From Clostridia bacterium (GTDB lineage Bacteria > Bacillota > Clostridia > Oscillospirales > CAG-272): DNA of 64,000 nt. The position numbers and the translations under genes are program-made. Below are positions 18,125 to 27,067 of this stretch, one piece after another. Below the pieces are notes generated by a model. The model searched no databases. It saw only the letters and a program-made list of their open reading frames with translations, and was not told the origin of the DNA. The stretch is from positions 86,040 through 150,039 of the forward strand of contig JAFYOX010000107.1 of NCBI GenBank assembly GCA_017547755.1, written 5' to 3'. Position 1 is the first letter of the stretch. Each line of letters starts with the position of its first letter.

Positions 18125-19273
18125 TTATAATTTTCTGATGGCAGCCAGCAGTCCGACGACATTGTATGCCGCATTTTCGAGGAGAGCTTCGGTATTTTTC
18201 ATGGATTCCTCGAGCGTGGAGGGAGCATTGATGATCGAAAATACGGCGTCAAAGCCGTCGGTATACAGTTCTTCGTCGGGTGCAAATGTGCCGCAGAGGC
18301 AGACCGTCGGTACATCTCCGGCGTATTTTGCGACGGTGAAGGGAAGTTTTCCGCGGGCCGTCTGACGGTCCGTCTTTCCTTCGCCGGTGATGATGAGATC
18401 GGCATCCGCTGCTTCTTGGCGGAATCCGACAAAATCAAGGACGTATTCCGCACCGGGACAAAGCGTCCCGCCGGCAAGGGAGAGACCGTAGCCAAGTCCG
18501 CCTGCCGCACCGGCGCCGTTTCGTTCCGAGATTTTTTCTCCGAGAACGGCATCGCAGATGTCTGCATAGGAAGTCATCGCGGATTCGAATTCCTCGACAG
18601 TGGCTTCGTCGGCGCCTTTCTGGCGCGAGAACATCCGGGATGCGCCGTTTTCTCCGGTCAGAGGCACCGCAACATCGTACAGAAGGGTCAGCTTTACGCC
18701 GTCGAGAAGACGGTGTACCGCAGAAAAATCACATCCTGCGATATTTTTCAGGATCTCCGCACCGCCGGTACCGTCGATTTCACGACCGTCCGTCGCGAAG
18801 AATTTTGCACCCATGCGTGCCAGCGCACCGGTGCCGCCGTCGTTGGTGCCGCTTCCGCCGAGACCGACGATGATCTCACGGCATCCGAGCCCGACCGCCT
18901 GCACGATCATTTCTCCGACGCCTGCGGTGGTTGCGCTGCGGACGTCCAGTCCGTGTCTGCGGGAATGATGCAGTCCGGCAGCTGCCGCCATATCAAACAT
19001 GGCGGTTTTCACACCGTTTCGGTCGAGCAGAACGTATTCCGCGTCGATTTGATCTCCGTGGGTATCGCTTACGCGGAACGTGCCAACGGTTCCGGCGTGA
19101 TGAAAGGCCGCACAGGTGCCTTCTCCGCCGTCACCGAGTGAAAAAATACGGACATCGCAATCCGGAAGACGGCGATTGATACCGCGTTTTACAGCCGATC
19201 CGGCGTCATAGGACGAAACCGCGCCCTTGTAGGAATCGAGCGCGGCGATGATTTTAAGTGTTTTCGTTTTCAT
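18125..19273 (-). CDS. glycerate kinase (GarK/GlxK family)
   Basis: The 382-residue enzyme phosphorylates D-glycerate with ATP. Family signatures seen: the N-terminal ALDSYKGAVSS, SLGDGGEGT, the GLGGSGTNDGGTGALARMGAKF block, AAGGLGYGL and the ITGEGKTDRQT motif near the C-terminus. Length fits the class (about 370-385). It is the last gene of the long minus-strand train and overlaps the upstream GNAT-like gene by about 20 bp. A hairpin follows its stop. Confidence 0.92.
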   Translation of the reverse strand: MKTKTLKIIAALDSYKGAVSSYDAGSAVKRGINRRLPDCDVRIFSLGDGGEGTCAAFHHAGTVGTFRVSDTHGDQIDAEYVLLDRNGVKTAMFDMAAAAGLHHSRRHGLDVRSATTAGVGEMIVQAVGLGCREIIVGLGGSGTNDGGTGALARMGAKFFATDGREIDGTGGAEILKNIAGCDFSAVHRLLDGVKLTLLYDVAVPLTGENGASRMFSRQKGADEATVEEFESAMTSYADICDAVLGEKISERNGAGAAGGLGYGLSLAGGTLCPGAEYVLDFVGFRQEAADADLIITGEGKTDRQTARGKLPFTVAKYAGDVPTVCLCGTFAPDEELYTDGFDAVFSIINAPSTLEESMKNTEALLENAAYNVVGLLAAIRKL

Positions 19274-19688
19274 TGTAGTGACAGGGAGAACGATAGAATT
19301 TTTTCAGGTCGATTACGTAGCCGGACTTTTCGCGGAATCCGAGCGAACGTACAAAGGAAAGATCGGACGTCAGGTCGTTCGGATTTTCGGAAATTTCAAT
19401 GGCGATGGTCGGGATTTCCGCGCGGTAGCAGAAATTCATGACGGTACGCACCATGATGAAGACGGATTCGTCCTCTTTTTTGTCGGGAGCAGCCGCGATG
19501 GACTTGATCACGGCACCGTCCGGAGAATATTCGAACTGGCACATACCGATGACGGAGAGAATTTTCGTGCCTTCCTCGTCAAGATCGACGGTGAAGAATG
19601 CATACGTGTTGTCATAACAGGGAACGCCGAGGAGATCGGCAAGCTCTTTTTGAACTTCCTTGGAGCGAAGGGGCTGAACTTTGAACAT
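19254..19688 (-). CDS. GNAT-like protein, unknown substrate
   Basis: The 144-residue product begins MFKVQPLRSKEVQ at 19688, chosen because GAGGT lies 5 nt upstream; an in-frame ATG at 19709 lacks a ribosome site. The body resembles a small GNAT fold: a central GMCQFEYSPDGAVIKSIA strand-turn-strand, a helix MVRTVMNFCYRAE, and a terminal SLGFREK like the last GNAT motif. The canonical acetyl-CoA loop (Q/RxxGxG/A) is not clear; the position reads APDKKEDES. It may therefore be a degenerate acetyltransferase. It sits between rluB and glycerate kinase in the same operon. Confidence 0.65.
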   Translation of the reverse strand: MFKVQPLRSKEVQKELADLLGVPCYDNTYAFFTVDLDEEGTKILSVIGMCQFEYSPDGAVIKSIAAAPDKKEDESVFIMVRTVMNFCYRAEIPTIAIEISENPNDLTSDLSFVRSLGFREKSGYVIDLKKFYRSPCHYNENENT

Positions 19689-19709
19689 AGTTACCTCATA
19701 TTGAATCAA

Positions 19710-20447
19710 TCAGACGGATTTCAGATAGGCGACTTCCTCGTCGGTAAGATGTCTCCATTTTCCGGACGGAAGATCACCGAGCGTGAGATTACCGATCGCA
19801 ACGCGGGTCAGACGGGCGAGTTTGTAACCGTGATGGGCACAGATTTTCCGGATTTCGCGGTTTCTGCCTTCGTGCAGGACAAATTCCACGACGGTAGCGT
19901 CCGCATTTCCGGCTTTTTTGTAGCCGAGACGGCGGACTTCGAACGGGCGGAGCATATAGCCGTCCACTTCAAAGGGAACGCCGAGCTCCCGCATCGCGCG
20001 GTCATCGAGCCGGGCGGTCAGAATACCGATGTACGTCTTGGAAATGTGATGGGACGGATGCGTGATTTTGTTGGTCAGTTCGCCGTCGTCGGTGCAGAGG
20101 AGCAGACCGTCCGAATATTGATCGAGCCGTCCCACCGGATACAGGCGCGTACCAACATCGGCAATCAGGTCGGCGATCGTGCGCCGGCCTTTTTCATCCG
20201 AAAGAGTCGTCACATAGCCGGCGGGTTTGTTGAGCAGAATATACGTACAGCCGCCCTGACCGTCGTTTTTCGGACGGATCTTCCGTCCGTTCCACACGAC
20301 TTCGTCGGTTTCCGGATCGATTTTGTCACCGAGCAGTGCGGGAATCCCGTTGACCGTCACGCGTCCGGCGGAAATTTCCGTTTCGGCGGCGCGACGGGAG
20401 AGGACACCGCATTCGCTCAGATATTTCTGAAGTCTGATTTTTTCCAT
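19710..20447 (-). CDS. rluB: 23S rRNA pseudouridine synthase, RsuA/RluB family
   Basis: The 245-residue protein has an N-terminal S4 RNA-binding domain (residues 1-60, RLQKYLSECGVLSRRAAE) and a catalytic domain whose motif GRLDQYSDGLLL carries the catalytic Asp. LLNKPAGY and the C-terminal LHEGRNREIRKIC are typical of the RluB/RsuA branch. It converts a uridine in rRNA to pseudouridine. RluB is the usual Firmicute form near scpAB, which is the context here, but RsuA-type specificity cannot be excluded by eye. Confidence 0.9.
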   Translation of the reverse strand: MEKIRLQKYLSECGVLSRRAAETEISAGRVTVNGIPALLGDKIDPETDEVVWNGRKIRPKNDGQGGCTYILLNKPAGYVTTLSDEKGRRTIADLIADVGTRLYPVGRLDQYSDGLLLCTDDGELTNKITHPSHHISKTYIGILTARLDDRAMRELGVPFEVDGYMLRPFEVRRLGYKKAGNADATVVEFVLHEGRNREIRKICAHHGYKLARLTRVAIGNLTLGDLPSGKWRHLTDEEVAYLKSV

Positions 20448-20488
20448 GTCGTATCAAACAATGCCTTTATAAGAATGAAAGTTGAAGA

Positions 20489-21607
20489 TCAATGAAATTT
20501 GTCGAGAATTTTCTGTCCGAAGGAACGGTTGTCTTCCGGCGGTACGGCGGAGGTCTGTGCGTACAGAGGGATCTCGCCGAGGATTTCGCCGTTTGCTGTG
20601 AAGACGACCCGACCGAGAACATCGCCGACCGAAACCGGCGTCAGCAGAAGATGCGGCGCTTCCGCGGAATGGGTGACTTCGGTGCCGTTTTTCAGACAGA
20701 CGGACAGGGAATCCGTATTTGTGGCGGTCACCGTTCCGTTTTCCGCAAAGGGGCAGGGAATGTCATAGGTGAACTGTCCTGCCTGTGCCAGATGCTCCGT
20801 ATGATATCGTGAGAACCCGAGTTCGTGCAGCGACAGATGATCCTTCCAGTCATCGGGCGCGTTCAGAGTGACTGCGATCACGCAGACACCGCCGCGCTCA
20901 GCAGCCGAGACCAGACAGCGTCCGCTGTCTTTGGTAAAGCCGGTCTTGACGCCGATGACGTCTTCCGACATTCGCAGGAGCTTGTTGTGATTCAGAAGCA
21001 CGCGGACGCCTTCGTCACCGCGAAGCGGGATCTGATGGCGGTACGTCGAAACGATTTTGCGGAACTGATCGTTCTGCAGAGCATATGCAGTGAGTTTTGC
21101 CAGATCGTGCGCCGTGGTATAGTGTGCTTCATCGCTCAGACCGTGCGGATTGGTGAAATGCGAAGCGTTCAGACCGATCTTTTCCGCAAGACGGTTCATG
21201 CGTTCGGCGAACGGCTCGATACCGCCGGCAATCTCGTATGCGATCGCCGCCGCGGCGTCGTTTGCACTTTCGAGCATGAGGGCATACACAAGGTCTTCGA
21301 GCGTCAGCTCTTCTCCGGCGGAAAGATAGATGCTGGAGCCTTCCACGCCGCAGGCACTTTCCGCGACCTGCACATTTTTCGAAAGATCCCCTTCTTCCAG
21401 AGCAACGAGCGCCGTCATGATTTTCGTGGTGCTCGCCATCGGAAGTTTTTCCTGGGAATTCTTTTCATAAATGATATCTCCGCTTCCGGCTTCGATCAGG
21501 ATCGCGGCATGAGCGGAGAGTGCGGGCATACTTTCAGCCGCAGCAAAAAGTCTGCACATGGGAAGGCAGATCAGAAATGCTGCGGCGATGGAATACAATT
21601 TTTTCAT
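20489..21607 (-). CDS. dacF: D-alanyl-D-alanine carboxypeptidase (S11, DacF-like)
   Basis: The 372-residue penicillin-binding protein removes the terminal D-Ala from peptidoglycan stem peptides. It has an N-terminal signal peptide (about 1-24, Ala-rich end), the nucleophile motif ASTTK (SxxK), SAND (SxN) and VKTGFT (KTG). A short C-terminal beta region follows (about 285-372). It lies next to the GerW-like gene in the scpAB train rather than before spoIIAA, where B. subtilis keeps dacF. Periplasm-facing, probably membrane-associated through its C-terminus. Confidence 0.9.
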   Translation of the reverse strand: MKKLYSIAAAFLICLPMCRLFAAAESMPALSAHAAILIEAGSGDIIYEKNSQEKLPMASTTKIMTALVALEEGDLSKNVQVAESACGVEGSSIYLSAGEELTLEDLVYALMLESANDAAAAIAYEIAGGIEPFAERMNRLAEKIGLNASHFTNPHGLSDEAHYTTAHDLAKLTAYALQNDQFRKIVSTYRHQIPLRGDEGVRVLLNHNKLLRMSEDVIGVKTGFTKDSGRCLVSAAERGGVCVIAVTLNAPDDWKDHLSLHELGFSRYHTEHLAQAGQFTYDIPCPFAENGTVTATNTDSLSVCLKNGTEVTHSAEAPHLLLTPVSVGDVLGRVVFTANGEILGEIPLYAQTSAVPPEDNRSFGQKILDKFH

Positions 21608-21703
21608 AACATCTCCCGGATAGGTTCATTACACGGGTAGTATGAACCGTCGGACGATGTTTCATGAAGAAAATTTCTGCGAATCCGGGGATTTTCCGGA
21701 AGC

Positions 21704-22162
21704 TCAGATATTGTTTTCTTCGTTTTTCTTGGAGAGAACGCCCTTGATGCGGTCGATGAGTTCGGGAGAGCGTTCCAGGAAGCCGACGACCTGAGAAACA
21801 GCATCCGTCGGAGCCGCCGGTGCTGCGGGAGCCGCCGCCGGAGCGTTGATGTTGAGAATGTTGACGTTGCCGTCAGCGTTGACAACAAGGAAAGCAACCG
21901 GAGTTACGGTAATGCCGGTACCGCCGCCGCCGCCGAAGTTATTGTATACGGGCTTGCCGTTAGAGACAGGCGCATCTTTTTTGAGATAATCCACGCCGCC
22001 GGACGCATAGCCGACGGAGATCTTGGAGATCGGAATGATGCAGGTGCCGCTGGCGGTTTCGATGGGGTCGCCGATGATGGTGTTGGCGTCGAGCATGGAA
22101 CGGATGGATTCCAGGGAAGTCTTGGTGATGTCACCGAGTTTGTTGTTGTTGTTCTCAGCCAT
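21704..22162 (-). CDS. ytfJ: GerW/YtfJ-family sporulation protein
   Basis: The 152-residue protein shows the family pattern: an N-terminal helix (TSLESIRSMLDANTIIG), the conserved GTCIIPISKISVGYASGG, a glycine loop NNFGGGGGTGI, a strand TPVAFLVVN, then an Ala/Pro linker and a C-terminal helix VVGFLERSPELIDRIKGVL. GerW in B. subtilis is needed for proper spore germination; the biochemical role is not known. The neighbouring dacF fits a sporulation setting. ATG 22162 has GGAGG upstream. Confidence 0.9.
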   Translation of the reverse strand: MAENNNNKLGDITKTSLESIRSMLDANTIIGDPIETASGTCIIPISKISVGYASGGVDYLKKDAPVSNGKPVYNNFGGGGGTGITVTPVAFLVVNADGNVNILNINAPAAAPAAPAAPTDAVSQVVGFLERSPELIDRIKGVLSKKNEENNI

Positions 22163-22207
22163 AATATCCTCCGAGATGGGTGTTAGAAGTGTATGTGAAA
22201 AAATTTT

Positions 22208-22924
22208 TTACTTGTTTTTGATTTTCGTTCTGATAAACCACACGAGGGTGTGGAATCCGACGCGGACAATGGAGAAGAGGCGCAGACGGATGCGGATATC
22301 CAGTTTGTACACGGTTTTTGACGCCAGAAAATCGGCGCGTACCGCGACGGCATCGGCTTTGACGGGCTTCAGCGCGGTGCCGTTGTCCAGGATCTCGAGG
22401 AGATAGGAGGTCAGCTGCGCGATGATGCCGTACTTTTTCGCACAGTCCGCGGCGTCCTTGCCTGCGACGGTGATGTCGAGCGTCCGGATTTCGGTGTGGA
22501 TGTACGAAGTGAAGCGCGGAAACTCCTCAAGAACAAACCCGATAATATCGAGAATTGCTTCCAGAGTGAATTTTTTGACGGGTTCGCCGTTTTCTTCTGC
22601 CGCCGCTTCTTCACGGGCGGTTTTTTCGGCTTCTTTGGCGAGTGCTTTCGCCTGTTTTTTCTGTTCGGCTTTTTCAGCTTTTTTTCTTGCCCGGGCCTGT
22701 TCTTTTTTCAATCGTTTCTGATGTTTTTCGTAAGTGAAATCCTTCAGATCCACAGGCTTTTTGGGTTTTGCGGGAGCAAGGGTCAGGACGACCGGTCCGA
22801 GGCCCGCGCGGAGTCCGAATGTGTCGGTCATGCGGATATAGATTTTGAGCCGCATCGAGAGGATCACGCCGAGAAGAGCGGCGATGCCGAGCAGGATATA
22901 AAGCAGGATGCGCAGAACGATCAA
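22208..22924 (-). CDS. DUF2953 domain-containing protein
   Basis: The 238-residue protein starts with one membrane helix (about residues 3-22, LRILLYILLGIAALLGVIL). A highly charged Lys/Ala/Glu-rich segment (about 75-115) looks like a coiled coil, and a C-terminal region includes TVAGKDAADCAKKYGIIAQLTSY and a second hydrophobic stretch. This layout and its place between scpB and the ytfJ-like gene match DUF2953 proteins of clostridia, which co-occur with YtfJ. Function is unknown; a link to sporulation is inferred only from this linkage. Confidence 0.8.
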   Translation of the reverse strand: MIVLRILLYILLGIAALLGVILSMRLKIYIRMTDTFGLRAGLGPVVLTLAPAKPKKPVDLKDFTYEKHQKRLKKEQARARKKAEKAEQKKQAKALAKEAEKTAREEAAAEENGEPVKKFTLEAILDIIGFVLEEFPRFTSYIHTEIRTLDITVAGKDAADCAKKYGIIAQLTSYLLEILDNGTALKPVKADAVAVRADFLASKTVYKLDIRIRLRLFSIVRVGFHTLVWFIRTKIKNK

Positions 22925-22961
22925 GGGCGTGCCCTCCTTTCGCGGAGATCGGGTAACAGGG

Positions 22962-23603
22962 TCATTTTTCGGTCGTATCGGCCGGTTCCGGAATATCCGG
23001 AGCCGTGATTTCCACGGTTTCGCCGGTATCGCTTTTCAGCAGAACCGACGGCAGTTCCTCCAGAGAGGAAATTCCGAAAACACGCAGAAAATCTTCGGTC
23101 GTACGGTAGAGGGTCGGACGTCCCGGGGTCTCCAGACGTCCGCAGGGTTCGATCAGTTTCTTTTCCGTGAGCATATTCACGGCGTAGCCGGAATCCACAC
23201 CGCGGACGGTGTCCACAAAGGTACGGGTGGTCGGCTGGTTGTACGCGATGATCGCCAGCACCTCAAGGAGGGACTGCGAAAGATTTCCGCCGCGCCGGAT
23301 CCCGAGCGCGGTCTTGATTTCTTCGCCGTACTGTTCTTTGGTGCAGAGCTGGCAGGAATCGGGGAACCGCACAAGCAGGATCCCGCGCGGAAAAGCGGCG
23401 TCATTATTGTAAACGGCGGCAAACTTCTCCACGATTTCCCTGCAGCAGTCCCCGGAAATTCCGAGAGCCGCACCGAGTCTATCATAGGTCAGCGGGTGTC
23501 CGGCGGCGAAAAGACAGGCTTCGATTACGGCGAATTGTTCCGCGTCCAATGAAAACTGTCCGTCCGTTCCAAGACGGAGCTGATCGGTTATTTGCAGATT
23601 CAT
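22962..23603 (-). CDS. scpB: segregation and condensation protein B
   Basis: ScpB (213 aa) forms the SMC-ScpA-ScpB condensin that compacts and segregates chromosomes. It has two winged-helix domains; seen are AVIEACLFAAGHPLTYDRLGAAL and the hallmark LLEVLAIIAYNQPTTR followed by GRPTLYRTTEDFLRVFGI. The C-terminal tail is acidic. It begins 8 bp after the scpA stop, so the two are co-translated. Confidence 0.93.
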   Translation of the reverse strand: MNLQITDQLRLGTDGQFSLDAEQFAVIEACLFAAGHPLTYDRLGAALGISGDCCREIVEKFAAVYNNDAAFPRGILLVRFPDSCQLCTKEQYGEEIKTALGIRRGGNLSQSLLEVLAIIAYNQPTTRTFVDTVRGVDSGYAVNMLTEKKLIEPCGRLETPGRPTLYRTTEDFLRVFGISSLEELPSVLLKSDTGETVEITAPDIPEPADTTEK

Positions 23604-23610
23604 GAAGGTA

Positions 23611-24399
23611 TTACTCCCATTCCAGCGCGGAAGTACGGATGTCTTCCTCGCTTGCGATGAGTGTGATTTGTATGTGCGACATCACATCGGTGATGCCGTC
23701 TTCGGAAAGCGGCGCGTCACAGGGGAACGTCAGGCCGATGATGTGCGATTTCAGGAGTTCAAGAATTCCGATGAATTTCGCAATGAGCGCGGAACGGCTG
23801 TCCTGGACGGTGAAATATCCGTCGAGATACAGGATGTCCGGCTGACGCAGACGGTCGATCAGACCGTGAATGACGGTCTGGAGCGGGACCTGCGGTGCAT
23901 TGACGATGGTTTCAAAGGTTTCTTTCGGGGAGACTTTGGCGGCTTCCTTCGATTCCGAAAGAACGTGCAGCAGGGCGGCACGGAGAAGTTCCACGTGATG
24001 CGGCGCAACATAGGTACGGTCGGGCGAAATGTCGTCCGGTTCCTTGACCATGCGGGAGCCGTATTCCGTAAACCGATCCGAAAGTTCCGAAGCGGCCAGC
24101 TTTGCTTTCTGATATTCGAGAAGCGCGTTGATGAGCGGTGCGCGCGGGTCTTCGGTGTTTTCCGGTGCACGCGGAAGGAGCATCCTGCTCTTGATGAGCA
24201 TCAGCTCGCTCGCCATCGAGAGGAATTCGCACGCCAGTTCGATGTTCTGACGGGAAGCCTCGCTGATGTACGCCATGTATTGTTCGCACAGCAGATCGAT
24301 CGGGATGTCCTCGATCTTCATCCGGTGCCGGGAAACGAGGGTAAGGAGCAGTTCAAGGGGACCCTCGAACTGCTCGAATTTGTAGTTGATGGTTTCCAT
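23611..24399 (-). CDS. scpA: segregation and condensation protein A
   Basis: ScpA (262 aa) is the kleisin that bridges SMC heads and binds ScpB. The N-terminal FEQFEGPLELLLTLV is the family signature, followed by IPIDLLCEQYMAYI and a C-terminal winged helix (about 185-262: DSRSALIAKFIGILELLKSHII). Length is typical. It lies between the M50 protease and scpB in the lon train. Confidence 0.93.
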   Translation of the reverse strand: METINYKFEQFEGPLELLLTLVSRHRMKIEDIPIDLLCEQYMAYISEASRQNIELACEFLSMASELMLIKSRMLLPRAPENTEDPRAPLINALLEYQKAKLAASELSDRFTEYGSRMVKEPDDISPDRTYVAPHHVELLRAALLHVLSESKEAAKVSPKETFETIVNAPQVPLQTVIHGLIDRLRQPDILYLDGYFTVQDSRSALIAKFIGILELLKSHIIGLTFPCDAPLSEDGITDVMSHIQITLIASEEDIRTSALEWE

Positions 24400-24408
24400 G
24401 AAAGGATA

Positions 24409-25080
24409 TCAGAGAAAAGGAAGAAGTTCGATCAGGAAGCGCATTCCGCCGGAAAGCGCACTGACGAGGAAGGAAAGCGGACGGGACAGCAGACCGAGCC
24501 ACAGAAGGACCATCAGTCCGAGCTGGATGTAGCGCTCATACTGCATGATCCCGAAATAATACTTCGCGGGAAGGAAGGTCAGGAAGATCCGCGAACCGTC
24601 GAGCGGCGGCACGGGGATGAGATTGAACAATCCGAGCGAGAGATTGAGAACATGGAAGTACGAGAACAGAGTCAGCGCGGCATACTGCAGATTGTAGACA
24701 AACTGCGAGGATGCCGGATGACGGATGAAGACGGCAAGCAGGATCTCCTGCACAAGCAGTCCGAGAAACGCCATGATGAAATTGGAGATGGGACCTGCCG
24801 CCGCAGTCAGGGCAGTATCGCGCCGCGGCTTTTTGAAATACCGTGCGTTGATCGGCACCGGACGTGCCCAGCCGAAATGGAACAGCACCATGCAGAGTGC
24901 GCCGACCGGGTCGAGATGCTTCAGCGGATTGAGGGTCAGACGTCCCATATTCCGGGCGGTCGGGTCGCCGAGACGGTATGCCATGTAGCCGTGGGAGACT
25001 TCGTGGACCGTCAGGGCGAAGAGAACGCAGGGAATGACAAAAAGCAAATCAATAATTTTGTCTGTGAGAGAACCGAGCAA
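24409..25080 (-). CDS. site-2 protease family (M50) membrane metalloprotease
   Basis: The 223-residue integral membrane protein has about five hydrophobic segments. The zinc-binding HEVSH motif lies in the first helix region and the second metal ligand in NLIPVPPLDGSRIF. GPISNFIMAF is the usual inner helix. This is the compact YwhC-type S2P found next to scpA in many Firmicutes. The substrate is unknown. It overlaps nothing but is spaced only 9 bp from scpA. Confidence 0.9.
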   Translation of the reverse strand: MLGSLTDKIIDLLFVIPCVLFALTVHEVSHGYMAYRLGDPTARNMGRLTLNPLKHLDPVGALCMVLFHFGWARPVPINARYFKKPRRDTALTAAAGPISNFIMAFLGLLVQEILLAVFIRHPASSQFVYNLQYAALTLFSYFHVLNLSLGLFNLIPVPPLDGSRIFLTFLPAKYYFGIMQYERYIQLGLMVLLWLGLLSRPLSFLVSALSGGMRFLIELLPFL

Positions 25081-25115
25081 GATATTTCTCCTGTAATATT
25101 CGTTGAAGGGTCGGC

Positions 25116-26414
25116 TTACAGGTCAAGAGCGAGGAGGTCGTCGTAGGTTTCGCGGCGAACGGCAAGCTTTGCCTGACCGCCGGCGATCTCAACGATCGGC
25201 GGACGGGGCAGACGGTTGTAATTCGACGCCATGGAATGGTTGTATGCGCCGGTGACGAGGACGGCGATCAGGTCGCCGCGTTCCGGCTTTGCGAGCCTGA
25301 TGCCTTCCGCGAGGAGGTCACCGCTTTCGCAGCAGCGTCCTGCTACGGTGCATTCAAAATCGGCGGATTCGTTCATCTTTACCGCGTTCAGGATGGTGTA
25401 CGCGGACTGATACAGCGCGTAGCGTGGGTTGTCGGGCATACCGCCGTCGACGGAAACGTAATTGCGGAAGCCGGTGACGGTCTTGACGGAACCGCAGGTG
25501 TACAGGGTCGAGCCTGCCGCCGCCACGATGGAACGGCCGGGTTCCATGAGAAGCGTGGGCTTTTCGATCTGATATTCCGCGCACATCTTGTCGATTTCCG
25601 CACCGAGTGCGCGGACGTTTTCGGTATAGTCGATCTGCGGATCGTTTTCGGTATATCTTACGCCGAAGCCGCCGCCGATATTGAGGATCTCAGCCGTGTA
25701 GCCGTATTCGCCGCGGATCTTTGCGATGAACGCAAGCATGATGTCCGCCGCTTCGGTGAAGGGTTCGATGTCGAAGATCTGGGAACCGACATGACAGTGG
25801 AAGCCGTCGAGCTTTATGTTCCTGCAGTCGAGCGCGGCCTTCACGAATTCGAACGCCTGTCCGGTGAGGATCGCCATACCGAACTTGGAGTCGACGTTGC
25901 CGGTGATGATCTTCTGGTGGGTGTGCGGGTCGATGCCGGGCGTGATGCGGAGAAGAACCGGCTGAACGGCGCCCTTTTCACCGGCGATGCGGTCGAGAGC
26001 GTTCAGTTCGTCCATGCCGTCCACAACGATGTGACCGACGCCGAGTTCAAGCGCGTACGCGAGATCCGCGTCCGTCTTGTTGTTGCCGTGGAAGAAAACA
26101 TTCTTCATCGGGAAACCGGCGGCATGAACGGTGTGCAGTTCTCCGGGAGAAACGCAGTCCGCCATGAGACCTTCTTCTGCGATGATCTTATAGATACCGC
26201 GGTAGCAGAGTGCCTTGCCCGCATAAACGGGGCAGGACTTTTCGCCGAAATACGCCGCGAATGCCTTCTTGTAGGTGCGGCACATGGTGCGGACCGCGTC
26301 AGTATCGAGAAAATAGGCCGGTGTGCCGAATTCTGCGGCGAGGTCGGCAGCGTCGATCCCGCCGATGGTGAGATGACCGGCTTCGTTTACGTCATAAGAG
26401 CTGTGTAAAATCAT
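25116..26414 (-). CDS. lysA: diaminopimelate decarboxylase
   Basis: LysA (432 aa) decarboxylates meso-DAP to lysine using PLP. It has an alanine-racemase-like barrel with the PLP Lys in VYAGKALCYRGI, HCHVGSQI, the phosphate loop GGGFGVRY, and a C-terminal domain with GRCCESGDLLAEG carrying the active-site Cys. The start at 26414 (MILHSSYD) follows CGGAG; a frame from 26438 adds eight residues without support. It is inserted between engB and the M50 gene in the train. Confidence 0.94.
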   Translation of the reverse strand: MILHSSYDVNEAGHLTIGGIDAADLAAEFGTPAYFLDTDAVRTMCRTYKKAFAAYFGEKSCPVYAGKALCYRGIYKIIAEEGLMADCVSPGELHTVHAAGFPMKNVFFHGNNKTDADLAYALELGVGHIVVDGMDELNALDRIAGEKGAVQPVLLRITPGIDPHTHQKIITGNVDSKFGMAILTGQAFEFVKAALDCRNIKLDGFHCHVGSQIFDIEPFTEAADIMLAFIAKIRGEYGYTAEILNIGGGFGVRYTENDPQIDYTENVRALGAEIDKMCAEYQIEKPTLLMEPGRSIVAAAGSTLYTCGSVKTVTGFRNYVSVDGGMPDNPRYALYQSAYTILNAVKMNESADFECTVAGRCCESGDLLAEGIRLAKPERGDLIAVLVTGAYNHSMASNYNRLPRPPIVEIAGGQAKLAVRRETYDDLLALDL

Positions 26415-26441
26415 AAAAACTCCGTTGAGATAGGACAAAAA

Positions 26442-27041
26442 TCAGAGATTGCAGTGCGAATAGATCTGTCTCCAGAGGTCTTCGCGTCCCGCATGGCTTT
26501 TCGAAGAGTACATGATCAGCGGGAGGTCGGCGGTCAGTTCGTCACTCGCGATGATTTCGAGGAATTTATTCCGTTCCGCCGTGTTGAGCTTGTCCGTCTT
26601 GGTTGCCACAAGAATGTGCGGAAGACCGGCTTCGCGCATATAGTAGAGCATATTGTAGTCGTCTTCCGTCGGGCCGGTGCGGCTGTCGACGAGCTGGCAG
26701 ATGAGCTTCACGGAATCAAGATTTTTGTTGTTCGTGAAGTAGCCGTCGGTCAGTGCGGACCATTTCTGCTTGTCCTCGAAGGTACGCTTCGCATAGCCGT
26801 AGCCGGGGAGGTCGACGAGATACATCTTGCGGTCGATGTCGTAGAAATTGAGGGTGATGGTCTTCCCGGGCTCACCGCTCACGCGTGCCAGGCTTTTTCT
26901 GCCGAGCAGGGAGTTGATGAGCGAGCTTTTCCCGACGTTGGAGCGTCCGGAAAAGGCGGTCTGGGGAAGGCGGTCCGCAGGGAACTGCTTGGGCAGACCC
27001 GCAGACACTTTCAGGGATACATTATTTAAATTCGGCTTCAT
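26442..27041 (-). CDS. engB: ribosome biogenesis GTPase YsxC/EngB
   Basis: The 199-residue GTPase assists assembly of the 50S subunit. G motifs: G1 GRSNVGKSS, the switch/G2 Thr in GKTITLNFY, G3 DLPGYGYAKR, G4 ATKTDKL and G5 YSSK. Length is standard. It follows lon by 27 bp, the usual lon-engB pairing of Firmicutes. Confidence 0.95.
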   Translation of the reverse strand: MKPNLNNVSLKVSAGLPKQFPADRLPQTAFSGRSNVGKSSLINSLLGRKSLARVSGEPGKTITLNFYDIDRKMYLVDLPGYGYAKRTFEDKQKWSALTDGYFTNNKNLDSVKLICQLVDSRTGPTEDDYNMLYYMREAGLPHILVATKTDKLNTAERNKFLEIIASDELTADLPLIMYSSKSHAGREDLWRQIYSHCNL

Positions 27042-27067
27042 TGTTGTTTAGCCTCACTTTATCGGAT

